This document shows, one piece after another, positions 1 to 10,400 of a DNA stretch of 64,000 nucleotides. The DNA comes from JAAFHB01 sp038236995 (GTDB lineage Bacteria > Bacteroidota > Bacteroidia > Bacteroidales > Prolixibacteraceae): NCBI GenBank assembly GCA_038236995.1, contig JBBRZE010000007.1, positions 30,072 to 94,071 of the forward strand, given 5' to 3'. Position 1 is the first letter of the stretch; every line of letters begins with the position of its first letter. The notes beneath the pieces were generated by a model. That model ran no database searches and was not told the origin of the DNA. It was given only the letters and a program-made list of their open reading frames with translations. The position numbers and the translations under genes are program-made.

Positions 1-1560
1 TTTCTTGCGACCTGGTTGCGGCGTTCGAATGTTATGACCGGCGCTGAATGGTTGAAGACGCGGTTTGGTGAAGATCGTGGAGGACAGTTATCCCATCTTA
101 TCGTAGTGATTTTTGCAATTATAAGTGTGGTCGGTTTTATTGCCTACACTTTTGCTGGCATTGGAAAATTCGCAACCTCATTTTTCCCATGGGATCTGAC
201 AACCGAAATCGGTTCAGCCATAGTTTCTTCAGAGAACATGTATGCCTTGTTAATCATGGGCTTCACATCGATATATGCAATAAAGGGAGGAATGTATAGT
301 GTTGTAGCAACTGAAATCATGCAATTCCTCGTAATGACTATCTCTTGTTTTATTGTAGGCGTTATTGCAATGAACCTTGTCACTCCGGAACAATTGAATG
401 CAGTGATACCTGCAGGTTGGAAAGACTTGTTTTTTGGTTGGAAATTAAATCTCGACTGGAGTAATCTAATTCCTTCTGTAACAAATAAAATATCGACAGA
501 TGGATATGAGTTTTTTTCCATCATCTTTATGATCATGATCTTTAAAGGGATTTTGGCAAGTATTGCCGGACCTGTCCCGAGTTACGATATGCAACGGATA
601 CTGGCAACCAAAAGTCCACGCGATGCTGCACGTATGACCGGTTTTACTTCTTTGGTACTGTTCATTCCCCGCTTTTTTATGGTGGCTGGTTTAACTGTTT
701 TGGTACTTGTCTATTTCAGCCCAAAACTGGTGGCAATGGGTCCGGATATCGACTTCGAAATGGTATTGCCTTATGCTGTGAGTAATTTTATCCCTACTGG
801 TTTGCTGGGATTGTTACTTGCAGGATTGATCGCTGCTTTTATGTCAACTTATGCAGCTTATGTGAATGCAGGACCAGCCTACATCGTAAACGATATATAC
901 AAAAAATTCATTAATCCCAATGCTTCAAACAAGCGGTATATCAACATGAGTTACCTGGTTTCACTTGTTGTTGTAACGATTGGAATTGTTTTTGGCTTTT
1001 TTATCGATTCGATCGATTCGATGACAAAATGGATTGTATCCTCTTTATATGGAGGTTATACAGCTGCTAATGTTTTAAAATGGATATGGTGGAGGTTCAA
1101 CGGATATGGTTATTTCTGGGGAATGTTAACCGGATTGGTCGCTTCGTTATTCATTCCTCTTTTCCTGCCGGATATTTCAGCACTCAACTCTTTCCCGATT
1201 ATCTTATTAATTTCATCGGTAGGATCTATTGCAGGAAGTTTGTTAACAGAGCCCGATGACGAGGAGGTTCTGAAGAAATTTTATTCTTCTGTTCGCCCCT
1301 GGGGATTTTGGAATCCGATCTACGAAAAGGTGAAAGCTGAACAACCCGGTTTTCAGAAAAACATAGATTTTAAACGTGATATGATGAACTGTGTTGTGGG
1401 CATTGCATGGCAAATGTCAATGGTGGTAATGCCTATTTATCTGGTTATTCGTGAGTTTAGTTCAATGACAATTGCCCTGGGTGTTTTCGTGATCACTTCA
1501 ATGATGCTCAAGGTTTATTGGTATGACCGGCTTGAAAATTTGATCTTTATAAAAGAATAA
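1..1560 (+). CDS. Sodium:solute symporter (SSS family), 5'-truncated
   Basis: The reading frame is open from the first base of the window, so the true start lies upstream. The visible 519 residues are almost entirely hydrophobic transmembrane segments. A segment reading AFMSTYAAYVNAGPAYIVND (about residues 279-298) matches the conserved region of SSS-family sugar symporters. These import a sugar or oligosaccharide across the inner membrane with Na+. The GH130 phosphorylase gene follows after 45 bp. In the known Bacteroides beta-mannan pathway a similar transporter and a mannosylglucose phosphorylase are neighbours, so the likely substrate is a mannose-containing disaccharide; this is inferred from context. 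No frameshift is visible. Confidence 0.9.
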   Translation, partial: FLATWLRRSNVMTGAEWLKTRFGEDRGGQLSHLIVVIFAIISVVGFIAYTFAGIGKFATSFFPWDLTTEIGSAIVSSENMYALLIMGFTSIYAIKGGMYSVVATEIMQFLVMTISCFIVGVIAMNLVTPEQLNAVIPAGWKDLFFGWKLNLDWSNLIPSVTNKISTDGYEFFSIIFMIMIFKGILASIAGPVPSYDMQRILATKSPRDAARMTGFTSLVLFIPRFFMVAGLTVLVLVYFSPKLVAMGPDIDFEMVLPYAVSNFIPTGLLGLLLAGLIAAFMSTYAAYVNAGPAYIVNDIYKKFINPNASNKRYINMSYLVSLVVVTIGIVFGFFIDSIDSMTKWIVSSLYGGYTAANVLKWIWWRFNGYGYFWGMLTGLVASLFIPLFLPDISALNSFPIILLISSVGSIAGSLLTEPDDEEVLKKFYSSVRPWGFWNPIYEKVKAEQPGFQKNIDFKRDMMNCVVGIAWQMSMVVMPIYLVIREFSSMTIALGVFVITSMMLKVYWYDRLENLIFIKE

Positions 1561-1605
1561 TTGTGCGAATAAATTAATCCTAGAGTTCGAACCTCATTTA
1601 TAGTA

Positions 1606-2805
1606 ATGGAAAAACAAGATTTCGATAATAAGCTTCAAATGCTTTTTGTTGAGTACAATAAATTGATCAACAGGCCCAACAAGAAGCAAATTAGTGGTAA
1701 TGGGATTTATGACCGTTACGAATTTCCTGTTTTGACGCGCGATCATGCTCCTGTCTTTTGGCAATATGATTTAAATTACGACTCGAATCCACATTTGATG
1801 ATTCGCCTAGGTATTAATACTACATTCAACGCAGGGGCAATAAAATTGAATGGGAAATACCTCATGATTGCCCGGGTGGAAGGTTTTGATGTGAAATCTT
1901 TTTTCGCTGTGGCTGAAAGTCCCAATGGAATTGATAAATGGAAATTTTGGGACAGACCAATCGTGATGTCTGTCACCAATGATCCGGAAAAAAATGTTTA
2001 TGATATCAGGTTAACTCAACATGAGGATGGATGGATTTACGGATTGTTTTGTGCTGAACGGAAAGACTTAAATAATTCGGATGATTCATCGGCTGCTTTA
2101 GCAAGTTGCGGAATTGGCAGAACGAAAGATTTAATAAAATGGGAACGTCTTGCGGATTTGAAATCTACGGCATTACAACAACGGAATTGTGTGCTTCATC
2201 CGGAATTCGTTAATGGAAATTATATGATTTATACGCGCCCGCAAATGAGTTTTATCGAGACGGGCGATAGCGGCATCAGTGCCGGCTTTTGCGTTTCAAT
2301 GGAACATGCTGTGATTGAGAACGAAGTAATGATAGATCCCCGGGAATACCACACCGTTAAAGAAGTGAAAAACGGACAGGGCCCTGCACCGCTTAAAACA
2401 TCAAAAGGCTGGTTGCATTTGGCGCACGGCGTCAGGCGGACTGCTGCTGGTTTACGATATACTTTGTATATATTCATGACCGACCTAATAGAGCCATGGC
2501 GGGTGATCAAACAACCCGGAGGACATTTTATTGAGCCGCTTGGAAAGGAAAGGATAGGCGATGTCTCGAATGTCGTTTTTAGTAACGGATGGATTTTGGA
2601 TAACGATGGAACTGTATTTATCTATTATGCTTCTTCCGATACGAGGGTGCATATTGCTACTACGACGCTTGAAAAATTGATTGATTATGCATGGAATACC
2701 CCGGAGGATCCGGGACGGACACAATCGTGTGTCACACAACGTGATAAATTGATAATGAGTAATCTAAAAATATTAGAAAAACATTATCCTGAAATACAGT
2801 TTTAG
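1606..2805 (+). CDS. GH130 mannosyl phosphorylase (4-O-beta-D-mannosyl-D-glucose phosphorylase-like)
   Basis: A cytoplasmic enzyme of 399 aa with no signal peptide. GH130 enzymes phosphorolyse beta-mannosides to alpha-mannose-1-phosphate plus the released sugar. The N-terminal extension, the segment GNGIYDRYEFPVLTRDHAPV (31-50) and the YDIRLTQHEDG motif around Asp133 resemble the GH130 subfamily that acts on Man-beta-1,4-Glc; the Asp of this motif is the expected proton donor. Length is typical. Co-location with the upstream symporter suggests uptake then phosphorolysis of a mannan-derived disaccharide. An alternative is Man-beta-1,4-GlcNAc, which would link it to the N-glycan genes further along. 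The family is clear; the exact acceptor is inferred. Confidence 0.85.
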   Translation: MEKQDFDNKLQMLFVEYNKLINRPNKKQISGNGIYDRYEFPVLTRDHAPVFWQYDLNYDSNPHLMIRLGINTTFNAGAIKLNGKYLMIARVEGFDVKSFFAVAESPNGIDKWKFWDRPIVMSVTNDPEKNVYDIRLTQHEDGWIYGLFCAERKDLNNSDDSSAALASCGIGRTKDLIKWERLADLKSTALQQRNCVLHPEFVNGNYMIYTRPQMSFIETGDSGISAGFCVSMEHAVIENEVMIDPREYHTVKEVKNGQGPAPLKTSKGWLHLAHGVRRTAAGLRYTLYIFMTDLIEPWRVIKQPGGHFIEPLGKERIGDVSNVVFSNGWILDNDGTVFIYYASSDTRVHIATTTLEKLIDYAWNTPEDPGRTQSCVTQRDKLIMSNLKILEKHYPEIQF

Positions 2806-2940
2806 AATATTCATTGCTGGAAATCATTTATTAAATCAGTTTGTTGCGATAACAAGGTTTTCCGGGAACTGTTTACAGCTCAACCATTTTTAAAAATATT
2901 TAAAAAATCGAAACAATTAGTGGCTTTATTCCGTTTTAAC

Positions 2941-2980
2941 CGATTAACGGGGGAGTATTAAGCGATTAATATAAGATTAA
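2941..2980 (+). promoter_or_regulatory. Heptamer direct repeats, candidate activator site
   Basis: CGATTAA occurs at 2941-2947 and again at 2963-2969, exactly 22 bp apart. A 6/7 match, AGATTAA, begins 11 bp further at 2974. The array ends about 50 bp before the start codon of the regulator at 3033. Direct heptamers at 11-bp multiples are the usual binding pattern of SARP-type regulators, whose DNA-binding and BTAD domains resemble the C-terminus of the protein encoded downstream. Autoregulation is inferred. The DNA is AT-rich, so chance is possible. Confidence 0.4.
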
Positions 2981-3032
2981 TTTCTAATTTTACCCTCAAT
3001 CAAGGATCTATAAACAACTAATTGGGTCGAAT

Positions 3033-5627
3033 ATGAATAATCGGTCGTGGATATTTTTGGGACTGGTTTTTCTGATTTTATTGTCGAATAAAACATCGTC
3101 TCAGAATCTGTACCACACAGGATTGCTCTTTACTGCAGCTCCTCAACCAAAAGAGCAGCGAACTTCGTTGAATCTTACGCCAGATTCTCCAATTTCTGTG
3201 CGTAATAAATTTAGTTTGGAGTTTGATTTTGCGATTTGGAATCGGGAACAATTTGGTTATATATTCAGAATTTTTGACAAGCAACGTCATAACATTGATC
3301 TTGTTTATATCCCCAAAAGCAGCACGTTGGCAGTTTTGAAACTCGTGGTGAACGGAAATCCAACTTTGATCAACATCGCACTGGCAGAGAAGGATCTGGT
3401 TAGGAATAACTGGCTTCATCTTAATCTTTCGTTTGATTTGGTGACAGGAATTGTTGAGTTAAATTTGGGCGATATCATCTATTCAGACGATAGGGTTGAT
3501 CTGTCTGGTATTCGGCGGCTTTACTTCTGTTTTGGTGCCAATCAATCAAATTATTTTCCAACAACTGATGTTCCTCAAATGGCAATCCGTAATATCCGGG
3601 TTACAGATTCCCGGGGAAAGTCACGTCACAATTGGCTGTTAAATGAGTCTGAAGGAAATGAGGCAACTGATCTCGAAGGGAATTATACTGCCAATATTAG
3701 CAATCCTACCTGGCTCATAAATAATCACTTTTTCTGGACAAAAAAGCATGAACTGCGATTTGATATTTCATCCGGCGTGACTTTTGATACACTGCAGAAC
3801 CGAATTATTTTTGTCGGGAAACATAAAATTGTATCTTATGATATTATAACAGGTGAAACCAGTGAGCAAATTGCAAATAATGTCAAACCTTCAAGTTTAA
3901 AATCTGAATCTTATTTTTATTCCGCACCCGGAAAAAAAATATATTCCGTGGGGTCTCTTCCAAGCCAGGTTAATATTTATGATGAAAGCAAAAATGCATG
4001 GGAAACTACTTTTCCGAATAGCGAATCTTCGCAGTATATCAATTCAACATTTTTTATGAATGAACAGGGTTCTGCTTTTTCCGTGGGCGGATATCGAAGC
4101 TACAGGTATTATAATATGCTGATGCGATATAATTTTTTTGAAAAGAGTTGGAACCAGGTTTTACTAAAGGGTGACAAATTGGAACCCCGATCATATGCTT
4201 CTGTTACAGAAACCCGAAATCCAGGTGAATATCTAATTTTTGGGGGTTATGGCAATGTATCTGGACAGCAGGAGCTTGGGCCTAAATGTCTGTACGATCT
4301 CTACCAGTTGAAACTAGGGGATTTGGTGCTCAAAAAAAAGTGGCAAATGGAGAATGTTGCGGAAAATTTCATTCCGATGGGTTCAACAACTGTTAATGAA
4401 CAACATCCTGCACTTTATGTACTTGGATTCCCTCCTTTTCTGAATGGTACCTATCTTAAACTATTCCGCATTTCACTGGAGAATGCAGGTTATTCTGTAG
4501 TAAGCGATACCATCCATTTTTATTTTGATGAAGAGCGATCAAAAGCGTCTCTGTTCTTTTTCAGAAAAACACAGGAATTTTTTGCTGTAATAAAAACACA
4601 GGCCGGAAGAGATTCTGCAAATTATAAGATTTTCTCACTTACTTATCCACCGGTAAATCGTTCATTGATGTCGTTTACATTCAGAACCATCCTGTCAACT
4701 CCCGGAAGTTGGACGAAACCTGTTTATGGGATGGTTGCAGTGCTTTCTCTCATAATGGTTTATCTGCTATTTCTGTTATTGAAAAAACTTCACCGGGCGG
4801 AAGAGGATTTGGAAGAAGAACAAGAGTATAATTCGTTAGTAAGTGATAAAACACCTTTTAGAACGGAGAATTTAAATAAGAAGCATGTGATATTGCCTCA
4901 GAAGAATGCAATCTATCTGTTTGGTGAATTTCTTATTTACGATGCTGAAGGAGTGGAGATCAGTCATCTTCTTTCATCAAAGTTAAAACATCTCTTCTTG
5001 TCGGTTTTTCTTTTGGGCACCAGTGACAATGGGATTACCAATGAAAAGTTAAATAGCATTCACTGGATGTATCACTCACCCCAAAGTGCCAAAAATAACA
5101 GGAATGTAAATATTAAGAAGTTGAGAGATCTGCTCAGTGGACTGAAGGGTATTCAAATAATTCATAATGAAGGTCGCTGGACAATAAAATTAAGTAATGA
5201 AATTTTTTGTGACTATCATTTTCTTCTTAAAAAGATGAAGGGAGATTTTCAACCGGTCACGCATGAAGAATTTGAAAGAATTGTTCTAATTCTTTCTCAG
5301 GGCATATTTGTTGCGGACGAAAGGATGCCATGGCTTGACTCGCTTAAGAGTCAGTTTTTGAGCTCATTGATAGATTATCTATTTTTGCTTGCGGACTCGT
5401 TTGAAAAAGATAAAAACCCTGAAACAATCCGCCGTGTTGCGAATCTTATTTTAAAGTCAGATCCATTGAATGAAGAAGCTTTTAAACTGAAGATTGAAGC
5501 CCTTATCAGACAAAAGAACCATAATCAATCATTTATTGATTACGAGTATTTTGCAAAAGAATACAAAACAATGTATGGAATCCCATATCCGGTCAGTTTC
5601 AAATCATTTTTCAGGAAGGAGGAATAA
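3033..5627 (+). CDS. Transmembrane one-component regulator: LamG-like and kelch-like sensor with cytoplasmic winged-helix/BTAD output
   Basis: An 864-aa protein with a signal peptide (about 1-23). Residues about 40-195 form a LamG/concanavalin-like jelly roll. Residues about 230-545 have kelch-like blades (for example FGGYGNVSG and SVGGYRSYRYY). One transmembrane helix lies at about 564-584, followed by an acidic coiled segment. The cytoplasmic part has a winged-helix-like region (about 625-725) and an all-helical bacterial-transcriptional-activation-like domain (about 740-860) with TPR character. It probably senses an extracytoplasmic ligand and directly activates transcription, like hybrid two-component systems but without kinase or receiver domains. 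The gene lies 227 bp after the GH130 gene and may control that module. Domain calls are by eye; the topology is clear. Confidence 0.7.
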   Translation: MNNRSWIFLGLVFLILLSNKTSSQNLYHTGLLFTAAPQPKEQRTSLNLTPDSPISVRNKFSLEFDFAIWNREQFGYIFRIFDKQRHNIDLVYIPKSSTLAVLKLVVNGNPTLINIALAEKDLVRNNWLHLNLSFDLVTGIVELNLGDIIYSDDRVDLSGIRRLYFCFGANQSNYFPTTDVPQMAIRNIRVTDSRGKSRHNWLLNESEGNEATDLEGNYTANISNPTWLINNHFFWTKKHELRFDISSGVTFDTLQNRIIFVGKHKIVSYDIITGETSEQIANNVKPSSLKSESYFYSAPGKKIYSVGSLPSQVNIYDESKNAWETTFPNSESSQYINSTFFMNEQGSAFSVGGYRSYRYYNMLMRYNFFEKSWNQVLLKGDKLEPRSYASVTETRNPGEYLIFGGYGNVSGQQELGPKCLYDLYQLKLGDLVLKKKWQMENVAENFIPMGSTTVNEQHPALYVLGFPPFLNGTYLKLFRISLENAGYSVVSDTIHFYFDEERSKASLFFFRKTQEFFAVIKTQAGRDSANYKIFSLTYPPVNRSLMSFTFRTILSTPGSWTKPVYGMVAVLSLIMVYLLFLLLKKLHRAEEDLEEEQEYNSLVSDKTPFRTENLNKKHVILPQKNAIYLFGEFLIYDAEGVEISHLLSSKLKHLFLSVFLLGTSDNGITNEKLNSIHWMYHSPQSAKNNRNVNIKKLRDLLSGLKGIQIIHNEGRWTIKLSNEIFCDYHFLLKKMKGDFQPVTHEEFERIVLILSQGIFVADERMPWLDSLKSQFLSSLIDYLFLLADSFEKDKNPETIRRVANLILKSDPLNEEAFKLKIEALIRQKNHNQSFIDYEYFAKEYKTMYGIPYPVSFKSFFRKEE

Positions 5628-5629
5628 AA

Positions 5630-5654
5630 GAGGGTCATCTAAATGATAACCCTC
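5630..5654. terminator. Hairpin between convergent genes
   Basis: GAGGGT then ATC pairs with GAT then ACCCTC, giving a stem of about nine pairs with one unpaired base on each side. It begins three bases after the regulator stop and lies about 50 bp beyond the stop of the convergent OmpA gene. There is no long U tract, so it may be a weak or bidirectional terminator. Confidence 0.5.
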
Positions 5655-5705
5655 TCTGTTTGCAACCATTTTCACAAGCAAATTATGCAAGTGAATGGAT
5701 TTTAA

Positions 5706-6881
5706 TTAGTTTATAATGATGGTTTCAGTTCTGCGGTTCATTGCGTGTTCAGCACTTGAGCAGTTAACACCATCGACACATTTATTTGTCAGTTGGCTTT
5801 CTCCAAAGGCTTGTGCATTTACCCTGGACACACTAACACCATTATTCACAAGAAAATCAATAACTGATTTCCCACGTTTCTCAGATAGTTTCATGTTATA
5901 ACTGGCTGGTCCCCGCGAATCTGTATGTGATTTTATTTCAACATTTACAGAGGGATTTTCAATCATATCATCGGCCAGTTTTTCGAGATTTGCTTGATCT
6001 TGTCTGTTCAGCTCCCATTTGTCAAACCCAAAATAAACATTGTAAACATGCCCGATAACTGCATTTTCAACATTACCTGGTTTTATTTGCTGTTTTTGTT
6101 GTTTGGGTTCAGGCTTTGGTTCTGGTTTAGGCTCTGATTTTGGAGCTTCGACAGTGGTTTCCGGCTTTTTCTTCTTTTTCGCACCAAAAGCGTACGAGAG
6201 TCCGGCATGTGTATATAATTTAGTTCCGAAAATATCTGATTCAGAATAACCTGGCTTAACATTTCCTGATATCATCTCTGTTCTGCGTCCGTCAAGGCGG
6301 TCAGTATTTACCCAGCTCCATTGTGTCCCTAAATTAAGCTGTATCTGATCGCTTATACGGTACGAAAGACCGGTTCCCAATGGAATAGTCGGCAGTTTCC
6401 AATGCTCATCAATTAATGAATTTACCCCTGCTTTCTTCCATAAGTGTGAAGCACCGATACCGATTTTCGCATACCAGTACATCTTTCGTTCTAACTTATT
6501 TTTCGAGAGTAGGTTCGTAAGATTCCATACAGTATTTAGATTGTACTCATTTATCTCTGTTTTGAAATCAGCAATGGGCCTGGAATCGTATTTCCATGAA
6601 CCCGTAAGATTTGAATAGTTCCACATTGCTTCTAAACCAATGACATGGGAGAAATTTTTTTTAGCAGACGCCCCAAATCCAAGATTCATCTCACTTTTCC
6701 AATGATTAAAATGATTAAAACGAGCGTTTTTGTACATGTTATACTCACCCGTAAAACTTGCTACTCCTGCGCTAACTCCAATTTCCCAGTTTTTATAAGG
6801 CTCAGGACTCTTTTTTTCCTGAGCAACAGCTAATGTGAAACACAGAAAAAGAGTTAGTAGATTTATAATTAGTTTTTTCAT
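5706..6881 (-). CDS. OmpA-family outer-membrane protein
   Basis: A 391-aa protein with a signal peptide (MKKLIINLLTLFLCFTLAVA). Residues about 30-235 look like an eight-stranded outer-membrane beta-barrel, ending in a strand typical of such proteins (LYTHAGLSYAFG). A lysine-rich linker with KPEP repeats follows (about 237-265). The C-terminal OmpA/MotB peptidoglycan-binding domain (about 275-391) shows YFGFDKWELN, SHTDSRG and the closing NRRTE motif. Its role is probably anchoring the outer membrane to peptidoglycan. It stands alone between two plus-strand blocks, and nothing ties it to glycan use. A CVDGVNC pair in the OmpA domain could form a disulfide. Confidence 0.88.
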   Translation of the reverse strand: MKKLIINLLTLFLCFTLAVAQEKKSPEPYKNWEIGVSAGVASFTGEYNMYKNARFNHFNHWKSEMNLGFGASAKKNFSHVIGLEAMWNYSNLTGSWKYDSRPIADFKTEINEYNLNTVWNLTNLLSKNKLERKMYWYAKIGIGASHLWKKAGVNSLIDEHWKLPTIPLGTGLSYRISDQIQLNLGTQWSWVNTDRLDGRRTEMISGNVKPGYSESDIFGTKLYTHAGLSYAFGAKKKKKPETTVEAPKSEPKPEPKPEPKQQKQQIKPGNVENAVIGHVYNVYFGFDKWELNRQDQANLEKLADDMIENPSVNVEIKSHTDSRGPASYNMKLSEKRGKSVIDFLVNNGVSVSRVNAQAFGESQLTNKCVDGVNCSSAEHAMNRRTETIIIN

Positions 6882-6907
6882 TTTAATACAGTCTTCGGGT
6901 ACTAAAT

Positions 6908-6921
6908 CTTAAACGTTTGCA
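6908..6921. promoter_or_regulatory. Imperfect AAACGTTT palindrome upstream of the OmpA gene
   Basis: The core AAACGTTT (6911-6918) followed by GCA matches 11 of 14 positions of the perfect palindrome at 31289-31302. It lies about 30-40 bp upstream of the OmpA start codon. It may be a binding site of the same regulator, or coincidence. Confidence 0.2.
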
Positions 6922-7382
6922 TTGAGAAAAGGTTCATATTTTTTAACAAATGTACCTGAAAAAACGGATTTATTTAAATAAGTGTAAAATAATAATTTAT
7001 GCAGTGTAAATAAATTATAGCAAAAGCGACTTATTGCGATTGTTTTGCAGGGTGATCAATTTTTCTTCATCAAAATATTTTAGCAATACGCACTAATTTT
7101 TAAAATATTTTTAATCAAAGATTAAATATTTTTCATAAGTTCGCATAAGAGAGTGTTTTAAATGATTATTTTAAAGGCCGATTGTGGTATTTAAAAATTT
7201 CCACTTGAAAACTTGAAATATCAGCGTGCTAAAACTTGTTTAACTGGACTTTAATCGAAGCAAATTTTATAATCATTTTTATCAGAACAAGAAGATGATT
7301 TTTTAATATAAATTAGTGTTTCTGTCGGTCATCAAAAAATGGCTTTGTTTCAAATATTGCGTATTATTTTTTATCAAATCAT

Positions 7383-7397
7383 GTTATAACGTATAAC
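7383..7397. promoter_or_regulatory. Inverted repeat GTTATA-ACG-TATAAC
   Basis: A perfect 6-bp inverted repeat with a 3-bp centre ends 17 bp before the start codon at 7415. A bound repressor would cover the leader of the region C operon. The cognate protein is unknown; the ROK regulator at 16143 is one candidate by proximity. Confidence 0.3.
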
Positions 7398-7414
7398 CTA
7401 TTCATTTTAACTTT

Positions 7415-10400
7415 ATGAAAAAAATACGAAGTTTTTTGATAATAGCCATTTATTCGGCCTGTTCAATTCCTGTTTCAGCCCAGACTTCATTCATTTCAGA
7501 AAAACAAATTCCTCTTGTAACCTATTCTTTTTCAGATCAGGATCCAATACCCCAAATTGGAAAAATCTATCCGTATTCCCGTTTTGAAGGTTATTCTGAT
7601 AAAGGACTCATGCATAACTGGAAAATGGTAGAAATGGAGAATGATTATATCAAACTTTGGATTACACCTGAGATTGGCGGTAAAATCTGGGGTGCTGTTG
7701 AGAAATCAACCGGAAAAGAGTTTATTTATTACAATCATGCCGTGAAATTTCGTGATGTAGCCATGCGCGGACCCTGGACTTCCGGAGGACTTGAGTTGAA
7801 TTTCGGGGTAATTGGTCATGCACCAACATGTTCCTCACCTGTTGATTATGTCGTGCGTAAAAACGACGACGGCAGTGTTAGCTGTTTTGTGGGAGCAATT
7901 GACCTTCCTTCACGCACACGCTGGAGCGTAGAGGTCAATTTACCCAAAGATAAAGCCTATTTCACCACACGTTCTGTATGGGACAATTCTACCTTGCTCG
8001 AGCAAGCGTATTACCATTGGATGAACCTCGGAATTAAAACCGCCGGCAACCTGGAATATACCTTCCCGGGAAATTATTTCCTGGGACATGATGGGAAACA
8101 TTCACCATGGTCAACGGATGAACAAGGCCGGAAGATCAATTTTTATGAGAACAACAACTTCGGAAGCTACAAATCATACCATGTGTTTGGTGAAGCAACA
8201 GGCTTTTATGGAGCGTACTGGCATAACGATGATTTCGGATTTGTACATTACTCGACTTATGATGATAAGCCCGGTAAGAAAGTCTGGATCTGGGGTTTGT
8301 CGGATCAGGGAATGATATGGGACAAATTGCTCACTGATACTGATGGGCAGTATACAGAAATTCAGTCGGGCAGGTTATTTAACCAGGCCGCAGGTGAGAG
8401 TAGTAATACCCCTTTCAAAAACAGGGGATTTGCTTCGGGATCAACTGACGAATGGACTGAATACTGGTTTCCGGTTAAAGGTACCAACGGACTTAAAAGT
8501 GCTCTTCCTTCGGGATCTATAAATATTCAGCAACAAGGAGATACTGTTAAATTATGGTTTTGCCCTAATGAGAAAACAGATGGACTAATTGAAGTCAGGA
8601 ACGGCAATGAAGTCGTTTTCGCGAAAGAAATTCATTCAAATCCGATGCAGGTTTTCACAAATTCATTTGCGTATAAAGGAAAAGGAACCAATAATAACCT
8701 AAGCGTCTGGTTGAAAAATGAATTGCTATTCGAAACCAACCGGGATAAATACCTTCTTAAACGTCCTGTTGAATCGCCCGCCGGATTTAATTGGGAATCA
8801 GCATATGGCCATTACACGAAAGGCAAAGAACAGGAACGGCAACGGTTGTATAAAACAGCAGGGGCGGAATACACAAAGGCGTTGGCAGTTGAACCTTGGT
8901 TTGTGCCTGCATTGACAGGTATGGCCAACCTTGCGTACCGGAAAACAGACTATTCAACCGCGATGGAATTTGCCTCAAAAGCACTTTCAGTTGATACGTA
9001 TGATGCGGATGCCAATATGATCTTTGGGTTGGCAGGATTGGCACTGGGCGATACCACTGCAGCCATTGATGGTTTTTCAATTGCTTCTGCCGGTACTTCG
9101 CAACGAAGTGCGGCTTATAATGCGCTCGCTTCGATTTTTCTAAGCAGGAATGATTTCCGGAAAGCTCTTTCATATGCTGACAAAAGCCTGTTGTATAACC
9201 AATTGGGATCTGATGCCATTCAAGCAAAGATTTTATGTCTACGAAAACTGGGGATGGTTAAAGAAGCAGGTAATGTAATAACTAATTTAGAATTGAAGGA
9301 CCCACTAAACCATTTTATACGGTTTGAAAGATTTTTGGTAGAATCTTCTTCTGAGAACAAAACTCAGGTTCAAGCACATATTACCAGCGAAATGCCACAT
9401 GAAACTTATCTTGAATATGCCGTGTGGTATTACCGGAACGGACAATTGACAGATGCATTGACGATTCTTCAACTGGCACCTGGTGATCATCCGGTTGTTT
9501 TGCTTTGGAAAGGCTATCTGAATCATCTTTTGGGGAAAGAGGATATCGCCAAAGCTACCATTGCAAAAGCATTCCAGACCAGTCCCTTGTTCGTATTTCC
9601 TTTCAGGATAGAAACCCTGAAACCGTTGGAATGGGCGCTATCCATTTCTGATAACTGGAAAATTAAATATTACACCGGACTTGTTTACCTGAATGCAGGT
9701 AATGAAAATAAAGGTTCTGATTTATGGAACAGTTGTGGTAATCAACCCGATTTCTTTCCGTTTTACATCGCTCGTTCCCAACTTGCTAATGCAGAAAGTA
9801 AGCAAAGTCAATCTGATGTTGAAAGAGTGCTGGAACTTGGAGGGAATAACTGGCGTGCCGGTTTGTTTGCTTCTCAATTTTTTATGGGTAAGGGCGACCT
9901 GCTAAAGGCAGAAGAACTTGGCCGTGATTTTTATAAAAAGAATCCTCAAAACTATATTCTTGGTTTACATTATGCCAAAATTTTGGAAATGAACCATAAA
10001 TATTCAGAATGCGTGAGTTTACTTCTAAAAATCAAGGTTCTGCCGAACGAAGGAGCCACTGATGGACGCACATTATGGCGGAATGCGAACATTGGAAATG
10101 CACTGGATTTGATGAAGACCCAAAAATACCGGAAAGCACTCGAAAGTATTGGCAATGCCCGGCAATGGCCTGAAAATCTGGGAGTGGGGAAACCCTATAC
10201 GCCAGATGAACGGCTTGAAGATTTTATCTCACTTCAATGTTATAAAAAACTAAAAGACAATCGGTCAGCTGGTGAGATGCAGAACAAAATCGCAGGGGAT
10301 GCGATTCTTCAGAACTTATCATTCAATGAAAACGACTTCCTGACAGCCTGGCTGTTAAAAGAGGAAGGGAATAAATCAGAAAGCGACAAGATAATGAAAG

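Larger units (their letters stand above)
6882..7414. other. Divergent intergenic region, 533 bp, AT-rich
   Basis: No gene was found. It separates the minus-strand OmpA gene from the plus-strand DUF5107 gene and must hold both promoters. Two possible protein-binding sites, at 6908-6921 and 7383-7397, are listed separately. Otherwise only AT-rich sequence is seen. Confidence 0.6.

Noticed and set aside
16..18. TTG at position 16 as the symporter start
   Set aside because: The frame is open to the first base and the family normally has additional N-terminal helices, so the start lies upstream of the window.
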